Below, in pieces: positions 1 through 5,966 of a DNA stretch of 6,604 nt. Under the pieces are notes generated by a model. The model was not told where the DNA came from and searched no databases. It saw nothing but the letters and a program-made list of their open reading frames with translations. A program made the position numbers and the translations under genes. Every line of letters begins with the position of its first letter. The stretch's first letter is position 1. The DNA is from Akkermansia sp. (GTDB lineage Bacteria > Verrucomicrobiota > Verrucomicrobiia > Verrucomicrobiales > Akkermansiaceae), in the NCBI GenBank assembly GCA_017555465.1, contig JAFZGH010000075.1, positions 1-6,604 on the forward strand, in the 5' to 3' direction.

Positions 1-552
1 CTTGCCGCCTGCCGCGACCACACCGCAAGCGTGCCCACGCACCCCATGTGGGACGGCTCCACCGTCCCCGCCATCTATCGGCTGGATTGCACCGACGCCC
101 GCCTCCCCTTCGCAATCCTCCTGTTTGCCGGCATCCGTCCCGAAGAACTCACCAAGCTCACCTGGGAAGACATACGAACCGAGCCGAACGGCACAGAATA
201 CATCCACATCCGCCCATCCGTCGCCAAGACGCGTCAGGTGCGCCTCGTGCGCGTCCGCCCAACACTCGCAGCCTTCCTTGCCACCGTGCCGCAAAACGCA
301 CGCACAGGCGCTCTGGTGCCCAAAAACTGGAAGCGCAAGGCCGCTATCGTGCGCAAGGCTGCCGGCCTTCAGAACCGCCACGACACCGCACGCCACAGCT
401 TCGCCTCCTACGCCCTCGCGCAAGACGGAAGCCTTGACAACCTCCGCGCAGACCTCGGCCACACCCGCGGCTCAGACATGCTCTACAAACACTACCGCGC
501 GGCCACAACCGCCGAAACAGCCGCCGAATACTGGTTCATCCGCCCGGAATAA
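1..552 (+). CDS. Tyrosine recombinase (phage-type integrase), C-terminal catalytic part, 5'-truncated
   Basis: Catalytic domain of a tyrosine site-specific recombinase, which cuts and rejoins DNA through a 3'-phosphotyrosine to integrate or excise an element. The frame is open from base 1, so the start and the N-terminal core-binding domain lie left of the window; a GTG at 31 is only an internal codon. Counting codons from base 1, the visible motifs are FAGIRPEEL with the first catalytic Arg at 46, a beta-hairpin Lys probably at 76, the second Arg at 131 in DTARHSF, the His of LGH at 154 and the nucleophile Tyr at 165 in KHY. The first position of the usual HxxR box is Asp128, although a His lies next to it at 127. 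The protein ends about 18 residues after the Tyr, which is normal, so the 3' end is intact. It converges on the structural operon. The integrase family is secure; the element it serves is inferred to be this phage. Confidence 0.93.
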   Translation, partial: LAACRDHTASVPTHPMWDGSTVPAIYRLDCTDARLPFAILLFAGIRPEELTKLTWEDIRTEPNGTEYIHIRPSVAKTRQVRLVRVRPTLAAFLATVPQNARTGALVPKNWKRKAAIVRKAAGLQNRHDTARHSFASYALAQDGSLDNLRADLGHTRGSDMLYKHYRAATTAETAAEYWFIRPE

Positions 553-590
553 AAAGAACCGCCAGCCTTCCGTGACGAAGCTGGCGGCTC
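551..590 (-). terminator. Rho-independent terminator of the structural operon
   Basis: Bases 559-565 (CCGCCAG) pair with 581-587 (CTGGCGG). After one bulged C at 566, 567-570 (CTTC) pair with 577-580 (GAAG), leaving a six-base loop. Two further pairs (556/590 and 557/589) flank a mismatch. Read on the minus strand, the hairpin is followed by TTCTTTTTATT, the classic T-tract. On the plus strand no T-run follows, so it should work mainly for leftward transcripts leaving the tape measure gene. The T-tract (complement of 551-555) overlaps the integrase stop codon at 550-552. Confidence 0.85.
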
Positions 591-690
591 ATGCTCACTC
601 CCTGAACGGGAATGCGGGGAAGGGAGAGAGCTATCGGGGAAAATTACACGCACATTCTACACTCACCCCGCCCGCATTGCAAGACAAATA
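591..690. other. Convergent intergenic strip between integrase and tape measure gene; possible attP location
   Basis: About 100 nt of non-coding DNA between the terminator hairpin and the tape measure stop codon at 691-693. It holds no gene. It contains an 8-bp inverted repeat, AATGCGGG at 611-618 and CCCGCATT at 671-678, with a 52-nt spacer. In lambda the attachment site lies just beyond the 3' end of int, between int and the late genes, so this strip is a reasonable place for attP, but nothing in the sequence proves it. Confidence 0.35.
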
Positions 691-3666
691 TCATCGCGCA
701 ATCGCACGCTGACTCGCTCGCATCCTCTGCTCAAGCTCCGTCACCCGTTGCTGCATAGCCGCGCGTTCCGCCATCGACTTCGCCTGCGCCTGCGCCTGCG
801 CCTCCATATATCGCAGAATACGCCGCAGCACCTCATTGTCAGCCTCGCCTGGCGTCTTGTTCGCTCTGGCCACCAGCCGCTCAAGCATGGCGATATTCTC
901 AGCCGTGTACTTGTCATTGTTTTCCAGCACACCCACAGCCAGACGCACACCATCGCGTATCGTGGCAGCCTCTGCCTTGCTGCCGGCCTGCTCATTGCCT
1001 CGCAGCTGCTCCCGCAGCTTCTGCTCAGCCTGCGCCCTGCGGCCCACCTCAGCCAGCACCACGCCCGCCTCAGACTCGCGCCGCTCATGCTCCCGCTTGT
1101 CGCCTTCAGCCCCAGCCAGCCCGCGCAGCCGCGTCAGCTCAGTCTGCAGCTCACTCTCACTGAGCTTCAGCACATCCTCCTTCAGCCTGGCCACACGCCG
1201 CTCATGCTCACGCTTCAGCTCATCCTGCCGGCGGGCATCAGCATTATCAGCAATCCTCTGATTCAGTAGAGCCGACTCACCCTCGCTCCATTGTGCGAAC
1301 AGCTCATCCTGCCGCCGCAGAGCCTCAGCCTGAGCCTCAGCCTGCACCCGCGCCTCATCCCAAGCCTTCTTCTTCTCCGCCTCCGTATCATCCAGCCCCT
1401 TGTTGAATCCTTGTCGGCGGTTCAGCTCCTTCCCATAAGCCTGAACGCCATTAAGGCGGGCGAACTCCGGAATCTCCGCGTAAGCCACATCAACAGCCTG
1501 TCGAGCTTCCTCGAGCTGCAGCAGCTCTTTATCCATCTCCTCAAGCTCTTCCATTTTCTCCTTCCACTTGTGAGCCGGCATTCTACCTTCCAGCTGCTGA
1601 AGCCGACGGTACATGTTCGAAGTCTGTCGCTCAAGCTCAGCCTCTTTTTCCGCGCCGCCCAAGGCATTATAATCAGCCTGAGCCTTCCTCCACCCTTCCT
1701 CCAGCTCAGCGGCCTTTTTCTCGCTCATCGTGAACCCGTCCATACTCAGGCGCTCAGCCCAGCGCGCAGCATCATACTCATCCCGTCGCACATCAGCCTG
1801 CGCCTGTGCAGCCATCACCCGAACATTCTGCGCATCCAGCTGCCTCTGCCGGTTGCGGTGCTCGGCATCACTATTCAAGTACAGCATCTGCTCATCCATC
1901 GAGAACTTGTCAATCTCCCCTCGGTTATAAGCAGCCTGCACCTGCAGCCGCTTCAGCGCCACAGCCTGCTCATCCCCCTGGGCCGTCATCGCAATTTTAT
2001 GCAGCTCCGCCTCAGTATTCAGGTCAATCTGCCTGGCAGTCTCCCTCAGCAAATCGAGTTGCCTCTGCAGCTGGCCGGTCAGAGCCTCAGCCGCAGCAAT
2101 CCGCCGCTTCTCGCTGCCCTCATCACTCAGCGCATTCTGAGCCGCCCGCAGCGCCTTGTCAGCATCCACCGCAGCCTTCTCCAGCTCGCGCATCTTCTCC
2201 GCCGCAGCGTTACGCTCCTGCGCAAAATAATTCCACACCATCTGCAGCCCCTGAATCGCAAGAAGCACCGCACCCAGCGGACCCAGCCCGGCCTTGGCCG
2301 CCGTCTGCAGGCTCACAAAAGCATTCACCATTCCCATCACATCCAGCCGGCCAGCCTTCGCATTCTCGGCAAAATTAGCAATCGCCCCAGCTGCCATCTG
2401 GATGCTCTGCCCCATGCTCTGTGCCGTCTGCACCTGCTGCATCCCTGCAATCTTCGCCAGCTGCAGCTCTCGGGTCATCGTTTCCTGGGCGCTTCGTGCA
2501 GCCATCATCCGGCGCCGCAGCTGCTCATACAGCTCGGTATTACCCACCCGTGCCGCCTCGCGCATCGCCTCCGTCAGCCGCAGCGTCTCAGCCGTCAGCT
2601 CCCGTTTACTCATCCCCGCCAGCTCCATCTTCTCGCGCATCTCAGCCTCGCGTCGCATCTGGCGCTCATGCTCCTGCCGTGCCCGCTCCTCCTCCTTCTG
2701 CTTGCGCTCAGCCTCGGCCTCTGCCGCCTTCTGCTCCCGCTCGGCCTGCTTCTCGTACTCCACCCGCTTCGCCTGTTCCTGAGCCTGCACAGCATTGTCA
2801 GCCGCACGCATGCGACCCTCAATCGCCGTCACCTCTGTTCCCAGACGCTTCAGGCCGGCGGCTACCTGTTCCACCTGGCCATCGCCCAGCTGCTTCACCA
2901 TCTCGCCCACACGGTCCAGCCGCGTAGCACTCCCACCTGCAAGAGCCTTCTGAGCCTCGGCAATCCGCTCGTAAGCCTCAGCCTCCCGCATCAGCGCCTG
3001 CCGCTTCTGCTCTGCGCCGGGCAGGCCATCCTCAATCGCATCCGCCTCAGCCCGCAGAGCTGCAGCCATCCTCTCGGTATGCTCGACACCGCTCGCGCTA
3101 TTCTTCTGCACGTCCTCCAGGCGCTTCTTCAGCTCCACAAGCACCTGCACCACATTATTCATCTCCCGGGCATTCCCCAGAGACTTCATATTCTGCTCCA
3201 CCCTCGCGCTCGACTGCGACATCTCGTCATAGCGCTTCGAGTAATAATTCAGCGCCACCGCAGCCTTACTCACCTGCGTCTCCACATCACCGCCACCCGG
3301 CATCTGCATCGAGCCCATCTTCATCAGCACCGTCTCCGAAGACTTCTCCAGAAGCTCCGACTCCCGCCGAATATGCTTCACCTGGCTCTCCATCTTCGCC
3401 GCGCTCGCAATGCCGCCTGTGAACAAATCCGCAATCCGCTGCTTCAGCGCATCATCACCAATCGCCTCCGCCGCCGCAATCAACTCACGCGCCACACGCT
3501 GAACCTCCGCCTGCGACTTCGTAGCCTCATCCAGCACCTTCCTGGACCCCGCCACCGCCTCACGCTGCTTATTCACCAGCTCCAGCAAAACATCCATAGG
3601 CCTCTTGGCATCCTGCACGTTCGCCTTAACATCAATCTTAATCTCGGGATTCTTAGTATCAGCCAT
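691..3666 (-). CDS. Tail tape measure protein
   Basis: 991-residue protein that would fill the tail tube lumen during assembly, set tail length and take part in DNA ejection. It is by far the longest gene here and lies downstream of the tail tube gene, as tape measures do. Most of it is Ala/Glu/Gln/Arg-rich predicted coiled coil: strongest around residues 300-345 (many KQ, EE and RE repeats), again around 755-790, and to the C-terminus. A hydrophobic stretch at about 418-481, ending in a run rich in Leu, Ile and Val and then VWNYF, matches the membrane-active segment common in these proteins. The ATG at 3666 lies 15 nt after the preceding stop and has no visible Shine-Dalgarno, so reinitiation or coupling is likely. 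Repeat-coded Ala-Gln/Glu tracts occur at 775-782 and 955-962. No lytic transglycosylase or peptidase domain is evident. The assignment rests on length, composition and position. Confidence 0.88.
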   Translation of the reverse strand: MADTKNPEIKIDVKANVQDAKRPMDVLLELVNKQREAVAGSRKVLDEATKSQAEVQRVARELIAAAEAIGDDALKQRIADLFTGGIASAAKMESQVKHIRRESELLEKSSETVLMKMGSMQMPGGGDVETQVSKAAVALNYYSKRYDEMSQSSARVEQNMKSLGNAREMNNVVQVLVELKKRLEDVQKNSASGVEHTERMAAALRAEADAIEDGLPGAEQKRQALMREAEAYERIAEAQKALAGGSATRLDRVGEMVKQLGDGQVEQVAAGLKRLGTEVTAIEGRMRAADNAVQAQEQAKRVEYEKQAEREQKAAEAEAERKQKEEERARQEHERQMRREAEMREKMELAGMSKRELTAETLRLTEAMREAARVGNTELYEQLRRRMMAARSAQETMTRELQLAKIAGMQQVQTAQSMGQSIQMAAGAIANFAENAKAGRLDVMGMVNAFVSLQTAAKAGLGPLGAVLLAIQGLQMVWNYFAQERNAAAEKMRELEKAAVDADKALRAAQNALSDEGSEKRRIAAAEALTGQLQRQLDLLRETARQIDLNTEAELHKIAMTAQGDEQAVALKRLQVQAAYNRGEIDKFSMDEQMLYLNSDAEHRNRQRQLDAQNVRVMAAQAQADVRRDEYDAARWAERLSMDGFTMSEKKAAELEEGWRKAQADYNALGGAEKEAELERQTSNMYRRLQQLEGRMPAHKWKEKMEELEEMDKELLQLEEARQAVDVAYAEIPEFARLNGVQAYGKELNRRQGFNKGLDDTEAEKKKAWDEARVQAEAQAEALRRQDELFAQWSEGESALLNQRIADNADARRQDELKREHERRVARLKEDVLKLSESELQTELTRLRGLAGAEGDKREHERRESEAGVVLAEVGRRAQAEQKLREQLRGNEQAGSKAEAATIRDGVRLAVGVLENNDKYTAENIAMLERLVARANKTPGEADNEVLRRILRYMEAQAQAQAKSMAERAAMQQRVTELEQRMRASQRAIAR
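781..804. repeat. Hexanucleotide tandem repeat inside the tape measure gene
   Basis: Three perfect copies of CGCCTG (781-798) and a fourth with one change (CGCCTC, 799-804). The repeat is in frame and encodes EAQAQAQA at tape measure residues 955-962 on the minus strand. Copy-number change would add or remove Ala-Gln pairs without shifting frame. Confidence 0.9.
1321..1344. repeat. Perfect 12-bp tandem duplication inside the tape measure gene
   Basis: The 12-mer AGCCTCAGCCTG occurs twice in succession, at 1321-1332 and 1333-1344. It is in frame and encodes QAEAQAEA at tape measure residues 775-782 within a predicted coiled coil. The unit is four residues, not a heptad, so it would shift coiled-coil register. 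Confidence 0.9.
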
Positions 3667-3681
3667 AATCAGAAAATCGTT

Positions 3682-4335
3682 TTATAAGCTATCACGCAGC
3701 GCCATCTCCACAGCCGCTGCAAACCGCGGCAGCACCATGCTCCGCAGCTCATATTCATCGGGCATCGCATTATGCCCACGCCGAGCCAGCAAACTCGGCA
3801 CCGTGCTCTTCCTCCGCAGCTTGTACGCCGCGTGGAACTTCCCATCCTCCCCCTCATAGCCGAGCGTGCCAATCTCATCCGGCTCCAGGTCCTCGCCCTT
3901 CAGCAAGAACAAACGCTCGCCCGTCACCTGCTCAAACCTCCTGGCACTCACCCCACGCGCCTCAGCCGTCACAGGAATCGTCAGCGCACGCTTCTTCACC
4001 GGCTTAATCTCCCCGCCGTACTGCTGCAGCCGCAGACCCCACGGCATAGAATCCTCCCTCGGGCTCTTGAAAAACAGCGAAAAACCGCCCCCCTCATCCG
4101 TCTCGTGGTACCAATGCCGCGTCAGCGCACGCATGAACCGCCGCGGCCTCAGCCGTCGGCTCGTCCCATCCGGGAACGGGTCGGGATTATCGAACCAATC
4201 CTCCGGCAGAGCGGCATACCACTCCTTCATCGCCTTCTCACTCTCCTCCGCCGTCCGCTTCACAATCCGCGCCAGCGCAGCACCCGAAAACATCGTATTG
4301 AAGTCCGGATGCTCAACCATCATCCTCAAATCCAT
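3682..4335 (-). CDS. Phage virion morphogenesis / tail completion protein, Mu gpG or HK97 gp10-like
   Basis: 217-residue protein. Residues about 102-122 read as a family-like block: a hydrophobic/Gln stretch, YGG at 106-108, EIKP, then RALTIPV at 116-122. This resembles the 'HQFGG..I.P...KAL.IP' signature of Mu gpG/gp10-type neck and tail completion proteins, which act at the head-tail junction. The match is by eye only. The frame is open back to 4404, but I chose ATG 4335 because an eight-base purine-rich Shine-Dalgarno (GAGGGAGG) sits five bases upstream and because the longer version would begin before a transcription terminator. An in-frame ATG at 4350 is possible but would bury the Shine-Dalgarno in the gene. 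It lies between tail tube and tape measure genes, the usual site of tail chaperones, so a divergent chaperone-position protein is the alternative. The stop lies 15 nt before the tape measure start. Confidence 0.6.
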   Translation of the reverse strand: MDLRMMVEHPDFNTMFSGAALARIVKRTAEESEKAMKEWYAALPEDWFDNPDPFPDGTSRRLRPRRFMRALTRHWYHETDEGGGFSLFFKSPREDSMPWGLRLQQYGGEIKPVKKRALTIPVTAEARGVSARRFEQVTGERLFLLKGEDLEPDEIGTLGYEGEDGKFHAAYKLRRKSTVPSLLARRGHNAMPDEYELRSMVLPRFAAAVEMALRDSL

Positions 4336-4340
4336 CCTTG

Positions 4341-4348
4341 CCTCCCTC
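4341..4348 (-). promoter_or_regulatory. Strong Shine-Dalgarno site fixing the start at 4335
   Basis: On the minus strand GAGGGAGG precedes ATG 4335 with a five-base spacer. It is the best ribosome binding site in the window and lies just after the T-tract of the upstream terminator, so any read-through transcript would be well translated. Confidence 0.8.
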
Positions 4349-4351
4349 ATT

Positions 4352-4386
4352 AAAAAAGGGGTGCCGCCACACCGGCAAGCACCCCT
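4352..4386 (-). terminator. Internal Rho-independent terminator after the tail tube gene
   Basis: AGGGGTGC (4357-4364) pairs perfectly with GCACCCCT (4379-4386), eight base pairs with a 14-nt loop; a smaller CCG/CGG pairing is possible inside the loop. Read on the minus strand the hairpin is followed by six T residues (complement of 4352-4357). It lies 26 nt beyond the tail tube stop codon and about 17 nt before the next start codon. As it sits within an otherwise continuous operon, it probably terminates only partly, lowering expression of the two downstream genes relative to the tube protein. Confidence 0.85.
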
Positions 4387-4412
4387 CTGTCTCTTAACCG
4401 ACAATCAGAGAA

Positions 4413-5021
4413 TCATTCCTGCACAGCCTGCCCGGTATAATTCGGGTCATTCTGGGCCATGTTCCACACCGAACCCTGCACATCCAGCTTCAGCTTCGGG
4501 CGAACAATCTTGCCGTCAAACGTCTTGCCAGCCTCGGCAGAAGCCTCAGCATAGAACCAACGCGTGCACATCAGCTTCTCGCCATCATACTCACGCATAC
4601 GGACACCCACGGGAACTGTAGTCTTGTTCGTAGCATGGATGCGGAACGGCTTGCCGCTGGCCACCTGGGCTGCAGCCTCCTCAGAGAACGGATTAGCCAC
4701 ACCATAGGCCATAGCGTCAAACAGAAGGCTCGTGCGCTCCATGTCAGCCGTATAGTTATTGCCAATCACCGTCTCATTCTTCACCTTCACGCGCGTGCGC
4801 GTGTTGGCATCGAACGAATCTTCCTCGTCAGACTGCAGCTCCTGATTAAACTGCATCTGCTTGCATCGAGCCAGGTTAATCCACATCGTATCCTCCACCT
4901 TGCTCAGGTCAGCCTCCTCAGCCGTGTTCTCCGGGTAATGCGAAGCATCCACCGGAATCACATCAATAGCCAGGTTAAGAGCCACCTTCTGCGGGCGGGT
5001 CATTGCACTCATGTTGCTCAT
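4413..5021 (-). CDS. Probable major tail tube protein
   Basis: 202-residue soluble protein with no signal peptide or membrane segment, fitting a tail tube subunit that polymerises as hexameric rings around the tape measure. The evidence is mainly context: it follows the connector and neck genes, precedes the tape measure with one gene between, and is the only gene with its own downstream terminator, as expected for a protein needed in many copies. The C-terminal third has alternating hydrophobic and polar residues (KLKLDVQGSVWN, about 176-187), suggesting beta strands. The N-terminal part (residues 30-75) is acidic. ATG 5021 has GAAAGGA ten bases upstream; in-frame ATGs four and seven codons in are alternative starts. 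The preceding gene ends 20 nt upstream. I do not recognise the exact family. Confidence 0.68.
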   Translation of the reverse strand: MSNMSAMTRPQKVALNLAIDVIPVDASHYPENTAEEADLSKVEDTMWINLARCKQMQFNQELQSDEEDSFDANTRTRVKVKNETVIGNNYTADMERTSLLFDAMAYGVANPFSEEAAAQVASGKPFRIHATNKTTVPVGVRMREYDGEKLMCTRWFYAEASAEAGKTFDGKIVRPKLKLDVQGSVWNMAQNDPNYTGQAVQE

Positions 5022-5031
5022 ATCTTATCTA

Positions 5032-5038
5032 TCCTTTC
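5032..5038 (-). promoter_or_regulatory. Ribosome binding site of the tail tube gene
   Basis: GAAAGGA on the minus strand, ten bases from ATG 5021. The spacing is somewhat long, but the site supports this start over the later in-frame ATGs. Confidence 0.55.
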
Positions 5039-5041
5039 AGG

Positions 5042-5485
5042 TTAAATGTTAATCCATGTGCTCACCTCAAAAGAGTGAGAAGTCATCCTGTTCGTCACTT
5101 CCGTAGTCAGCGAATCAGCCGCCACATCGCAGCATCCAATCCCCACGCCACCGGCAGGCTTCCATTCCGCTCCCGAAAAAGCAGCATACAGCCCCTCAGC
5201 CAGCCCCAGCGAATCCTCCTTGCTCAGAGCGCTTCGTACCACGCCCACGTCAACGGAAACCCGCTGCAGGGTATCGTCAGCACGCTCACGGTTCACCCGT
5301 TCCATCCTCGGCACGCTCACCGCCGCAGCCAGCTTCAGCCCCTGCGTCAGCGCCCGCTGGACCTTCGTGCTCAGCTCAGCGTCGCGCTCGTCAAAGAGAT
5401 TCACGCCACGCGTCAGCTTCCCGCCGGACGCGTTCTCCACGCGCACCAGCACCCAGTCCACGAACCTACCGGAAACCATGCTCAT
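5042..5485 (-). CDS. Probable neck / tail terminator protein
   Basis: 147-residue protein of uncertain family in the position where phages encode the head-closure or tail-terminator subunit, between the gp36-like connector and the tail tube. The middle carries an amphipathic helix (KVQRALTQGLKLAAAV, about 41-56), then a strand-like block (LQRVSVDVGVVRS, about 73-85) and a second helix (DSLGLAEGLYAAF, about 91-103). This alpha-beta order, with 'V.V.V.RS' followed by a helix, resembles small tail terminator folds, but I cannot match a named family. The start is ATG 5485, whose ATGA overlaps the TGA of the upstream gene. A TTG three codons earlier is also open, but the overlap is the better choice. 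Two adjacent Cys (118-119) are unusual. Tail completion protein is the main alternative. Confidence 0.6.
   Translation of the reverse strand: MSMVSGRFVDWVLVRVENASGGKLTRGVNLFDERDAELSTKVQRALTQGLKLAAAVSVPRMERVNRERADDTLQRVSVDVGVVRSALSKEDSLGLAEGLYAAFSGAEWKPAGGVGIGCCDVAADSLTTEVTNRMTSHSFEVSTWINI
5482..5485 (-). promoter_or_regulatory. ATGA stop-start overlap (translational coupling)
   Basis: The TGA ending the connector gene (5484-5482) shares bases with the ATG starting the neck gene (5485-5483). No strong Shine-Dalgarno precedes it, so reinitiation by ribosomes finishing the connector gene is the likely mode. Confidence 0.8.
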
Positions 5486-5934
5486 ACCATCCAATCCACA
5501 TCAGGAATCGCCACAATGCCCACACTCCCTGCGCCACCATCAGCCGACTCGGCATCAGGAACCACGCACCCCGGCCTCAGCTCGCAACTCGCCATCGCTC
5601 GCAAATCTGCCAGAGCCGCCTGGTACTCCGCAGCACGCGAAGAACCCTCCAGCACCTCAGCCAGGCCGGGAACCGCCGCCAGCACAGCATGCCGCGCCAG
5701 CACCAGAACCGTGTGCACACACTCCTCGGGCACCTTGCCCAATCCTGTGGCAATCGCCGTGTTGCGGGGGCAACCATTCAGCGCCCCCACAACACGGTCA
5801 CTCGCACGCAGCAACAGCGCCATCAACCAGGCGTCCACATTAGCGGAACCCACAGACTCGGCCACCGACTCCACCTCAGCGGGGGTCAGCACCTGTCTCA
5901 ATTCATCCACCGTTACTGCGTGCAAGCCGTTCAT
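5482..5934 (-). CDS. Head-tail connector, DUF1320 / Mu gp36-like
   Basis: 150-residue, mainly helical protein. It opens with a short LRQVL..AEV helix and continues with a helix rich in Ala/Leu with RAS, matching where DUF1320 proteins carry a helix followed by R(Y). It ends with EYQAALADLRAMAS at about 103-116, resembling the family's closing helix before a Gly/Pro-rich tail. DUF1320 proteins (Mu gp36 type, related in role to gp6-like adaptors) form part of the head-tail connector ring. The C-terminal 35 residues are Gly/Asp-rich and probably flexible. ATG 5934 is 32 nt after the previous stop; the upstream region (GAGTTGAG) is only weakly Shine-Dalgarno-like. The role is well supported by position between capsid and tail genes; the exact family is by eye. 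Confidence 0.7.
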   Translation of the reverse strand: MNGLHAVTVDELRQVLTPAEVESVAESVGSANVDAWLMALLLRASDRVVGALNGCPRNTAIATGLGKVPEECVHTVLVLARHAVLAAVPGLAEVLEGSSRAAEYQAALADLRAMASCELRPGCVVPDAESADGGAGSVGIVAIPDVDWMV

Positions 5935-5966
5935 CTCAACTCAGGAATTACGAACAGAACAAAAAC

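Noticed and set aside
599..611. Small TCCC/GGGA hairpin after the main terminator
   Set aside because: Only four base pairs and no T-tract on either strand; not supportable as a terminator.
2..712. 236-codon Pro/Thr/Ser-rich plus-strand frame over the integrase
   Set aside because: It overlaps the integrase reading frame, which has clear catalytic motifs, and runs through the terminator into the tape measure 3' end. It is a shadow frame.
691..3666. Very frequent AGCCTCAGC-type words suggesting a strand-biased recombination or packaging motif
   Set aside because: They are in frame and encode Ala-Glu-Ala runs with preferred GCT and GAG codons, so protein composition explains them.
1291..3687. 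798-codon open frame on the plus strand opposite the tape measure gene
   Set aside because: It mirrors the tape measure gene. The translation is a monotonous Leu/His/Arg/Ser-rich sequence with no domain, as expected from antisense reading of Ala/Glu/Gln codons. Stops are absent because of codon bias.
4387..4397. CTGTCTCTTA resembling the start of the Tn5 mosaic end / sequencing adapter
   Set aside because: Only ten bases match, the next bases diverge, and the surrounding DNA is continuous operon sequence, so a chance match is more likely than adapter or transposon DNA.
4336..4404. 23-codon N-terminal extension of the 217-residue gene, starting at 4404
   Set aside because: It would be translated through the terminator hairpin and has no good ribosome binding site. 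The ATG at 4335 has GAGGGAGG five bases upstream.
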